DNA of 64,000 bases from CAVQAH01 sp963784195 (GTDB taxonomy: Bacteria; Acidobacteriota; Vicinamibacteria; Vicinamibacterales; 2-12-FULL-66-21). Position 1 is the stretch's first letter. Every line of letters begins with the position of its first letter. Under the pieces are notes generated by a model. It did no database searches. It saw nothing but the letters and a program-made list of their open reading frames with translations, and was not told where the DNA came from. The stretch is taken from positions 372,001-436,000 of the forward strand of contig CAWARA010000016.1 in NCBI GenBank assembly GCA_963784195.1, read 5' to 3'. This document shows, piece by piece, positions 62,447 through 64,000 of this stretch. The translations under genes and the position numbers were made by a program.

Positions 62447-63748
62447 ATGAAGACCGAGTTCATCGACGTCAGCGATACCCGCAAAAACCTCGTCGTCGAG
62501 ATTCCCAGCAGCGTCGTGGACGCCGAGATCGACAAGGTTTCGAAGGATTACAGCAAAGCGGCGCGCATTCCGGGCTTCAGGCCCGGCAAGGTTCCCTCGA
62601 AGGTGGTGCGCCAGCGGTTCCGCGATCAAATCCTGCACGACGTGGCGCACGGGCTGATCCCGCGCGCCGTCGACGAGGCGTTGCGCGAGCGCGGGGTCGA
62701 GCCAGTCAACACCCCCGATATCCGCGACGTGGTGGTCGAAGAAGGACAGCCGCTGAAGTTCACGGCGACTTTCGAGACCGTTCCGCCGATCGATCCAGGA
62801 GACTACTCGACGATCTCGCTGCGCAAGCGCACACCGGCAGTCGGCGACGAGGCCGTCGAGGCGTCGCTCTCGCGGCTGCGGGAGCGCGCGGCGCGCTACG
62901 AGCCGGTCGACGGGCGCGGCGTCGAGATGGGCGACTCCGTGCTGATGGACATGAAGCGCACGGCGGCAGCCAAGTCAGCCGACGGAGAAATGGGCGAGCC
63001 GCAAACGGACCGTCATGACAACGTGACGGTGGACATCGGCGGCACGGCCAATCCGCCAGGCTTCGACGAGGAGCTCATCGGCCTGATGCCTGACGACTCG
63101 AAGGCGTTCGAGATCCGCTATCCGCAGGAGTACACGATTCAGGAGCTCGCGGGCACGACGGTCACCTATGACGTCACCGTGAAGGCGATTCGCAAGCGGA
63201 TCGTGCCGGCGCTCGACGATGAGTTCGCGAAGGATCTCGGCGACTTCGATTCGCTCGATGCGCTGCGGACACAGGTCCGCAAGGATCTGGAGCACGAAGC
63301 GGGGCACGAAGCGGACCGCGAAGTCCGTTCCGACCTGCTGCGGCAGCTGGCCTCACGCGTCGGCTTCGACGTCCCGTCCTCCCTCCTCGATCGCGAAATC
63401 GATCGGCGCGTCGAAGAGTTCGTCCGCCGGCTCATCGAGCAGCAGATCGATCCGATGCGCACGAACATCAACTGGGAGGAGTTCCGCGAACGGCAGAAAG
63501 AGGCGGCGTCCGAAGCGGTGCGCAGCGCGCTCGTGCTCGACGAGATCGCGCGCCGCGAGGGCATCTCCGCCACCGAGTCGGAAGTCGATGCCGAGGTCGA
63601 GCGCTACGCGGAGCAGACCGGCCGCACGCCAGCGGCGGTGCGGGCCCGCCTGGAAAAGGAAGGCGGCCTCGCCCGGCTCTATTCGGGACTGCGCCGTGAA
63701 CGCGCGGTAGATTTCGTAATGTCCCGGGCAACCGTGGTCCAGGGATAA
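62447..63748 (+). CDS. tig: Trigger factor
   Basis: A 433-residue ribosome-associated chaperone with prolyl isomerase domain. The ribosome-binding signature reads GFRPGKVPSKVV (residues about 43-54). An FKBP-like PPIase domain is at about 160-245 with VDIGGTANPPGFDEELIGLMPDDSK. The helical C-terminal arms follow (EFAKDLGDFDSLDALRTQVRKDLEHEAGHEADREVR). It starts 34 bp after the tRNA. clpP follows in the usual tig-clpP order; a clpX gene would be expected beyond the window. Confidence 0.97.
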   Translation: MKTEFIDVSDTRKNLVVEIPSSVVDAEIDKVSKDYSKAARIPGFRPGKVPSKVVRQRFRDQILHDVAHGLIPRAVDEALRERGVEPVNTPDIRDVVVEEGQPLKFTATFETVPPIDPGDYSTISLRKRTPAVGDEAVEASLSRLRERAARYEPVDGRGVEMGDSVLMDMKRTAAAKSADGEMGEPQTDRHDNVTVDIGGTANPPGFDEELIGLMPDDSKAFEIRYPQEYTIQELAGTTVTYDVTVKAIRKRIVPALDDEFAKDLGDFDSLDALRTQVRKDLEHEAGHEADREVRSDLLRQLASRVGFDVPSSLLDREIDRRVEEFVRRLIEQQIDPMRTNINWEEFRERQKEAASEAVRSALVLDEIARREGISATESEVDAEVERYAEQTGRTPAAVRARLEKEGGLARLYSGLRRERAVDFVMSRATVVQG

Positions 63749-63852
63749 CCGGGTAGCGGGCGACCTTGAAACACGAGGATGTTCCAGCCCGACGAAGCTG
63801 AGCGGCTTTAACGATTGGCCCGATCCGGCCGATATAGTAATCTGGATGGGGC

Positions 63853-63879
63853 GTGGTACAATTGTGAGCGGAATACCAC
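63853..63879. promoter_or_regulatory. Palindromic site with -10-like TACAAT upstream of clpP
   Basis: GTGGTA (63853-63858) and TACCAC (63874-63879) form an inverted repeat around CAATTGTGAGCGGAA. A TACAAT hexamer lies within it, about 90 bp before the clpP ATG; no strong -35 is evident. The position suits a promoter/operator of clpP, but this is inferred from sequence only. Confidence 0.35.
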
Positions 63880-63950
63880 CCTACCCCGTTCCAAATAAAT
63901 CTGACATCCCCAGCACCTGAGTTCTCGAAGCAATCGGCATACGTCTTAAT

Positions 63951-64000
63951 ATGGCTGAACGCATGCAGCTCATCCCGATGGTGGTCGAGCAGACCAACCG
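63951..64000 (+). CDS. clpP: ATP-dependent Clp protease proteolytic subunit, N-terminal fragment
   Basis: The window ends 50 bases into the gene. Translation of MAERMQLIPMVVEQTNR matches the conserved ClpP start (LIPMVVEQT), where the pro-sequence precedes the mature enzyme. ATG 63951 or ATG 63963 could be the start; a Shine-Dalgarno sequence is weak for both. The position directly after tig supports the call. Confidence 0.9.
   Translation, partial: MAERMQLIPMVVEQTN

Noticed and set aside
63859..63872. Cloning-vector contamination from a lac promoter/operator
   Set aside because: Only 14 bases match, the flanks belong to the tig-clpP region and no -35/-10 lac sequence surrounds them; coincidence is more likely.

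Overview
The window looks like a chromosomal segment of a high-GC acidobacterium, most probably class Vicinamibacteria. This is an inference from gene content: two very large ADOP-type MacB/FtsX permeases (one coupled to a PadR regulator), an Oar-like TonB receptor end, an ECF sigma factor next to a kinase-TolB-TPR sensor, S9 and M14 peptidases, secreted sugar-dehydrogenase-like propellers and a BACON-repeat lipoprotein. No rRNA, phage, IS element or CRISPR array was seen. One tRNA gene (Leu, anticodon TAG) is present.

Layout. 1-4.4 kb (+): receptor end, S9 peptidase, a secreted HEFAH protein and a receiver-PilZ protein whose phospho-acceptor is lost. 4.5-7.1 kb: small coiled-coil genes and an orphan SagB-type oxidase. 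7.2-10.4 kb (-): ECF sigma factor, Ser/Thr kinase and TolB/TPR output, broken by frameshifts. 10.9-13.1 kb: mreB and, divergently, gluQ. 13.4-17.5 kb: propeller protein, zinc ribbon, cyclase, GxxExxY protein, FKBP. 17.8-25.4 kb: ADOP permease, TPR protein, GAF-HATPase, gamma-glutamyltransferase, stand-alone DsbD-alpha. 25.4-34.6 kb: sugar-dehydrogenase-like lipoprotein, metzincin, an internally duplicated CPBP protein, and padR-ADOP. 34.8-43.8 kb: amino acid permease, small secreted proteins, a radical-SAM / flavin-halogenase-like / thioesterase operon, ferredoxin, porin-like barrel, rhomboid. 43.8-53.8 kb: BACON lipoprotein, AOS-family PLP enzyme with M14 peptidase, DUF2207 protein and two tiny genes. 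53.8-64 kb: secreted protein, TMEM175 channel, WYL regulator, sugar dehydrogenase, egtB-egtD (ergothioneine), ku (NHEJ), a small secreted OB-like protein, tRNA-Leu, tig and the start of clpP.

The most unusual layer is in the non-coding DNA. Many intergenic gaps hold short tandem repeats, mostly of period 7 with unrelated sequences at different loci and one family of period 13. Most are arranged as a forward array facing its reverse complement, so each could fold into a long imperfect hairpin. Three loci carry a larger 156-331 bp hairpin element of the same style, two of them with a nested hairpin module that appears flipped between copies. Several genes (gluQ, the CPBP protein, the amino acid permease, the BACON protein, a membrane protein) take their last codons and stop codon from these repeats. 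Two unrelated proteins thereby end in nearly the same tail, RVHDGGS and RVHDEGS.

About ten genes need a frameshift to read through conserved domains, and nearly all the inferred shifts are one extra base. Residual sequence or assembly errors explain this better than mass pseudogenisation. These loci are annotated as single broken genes.
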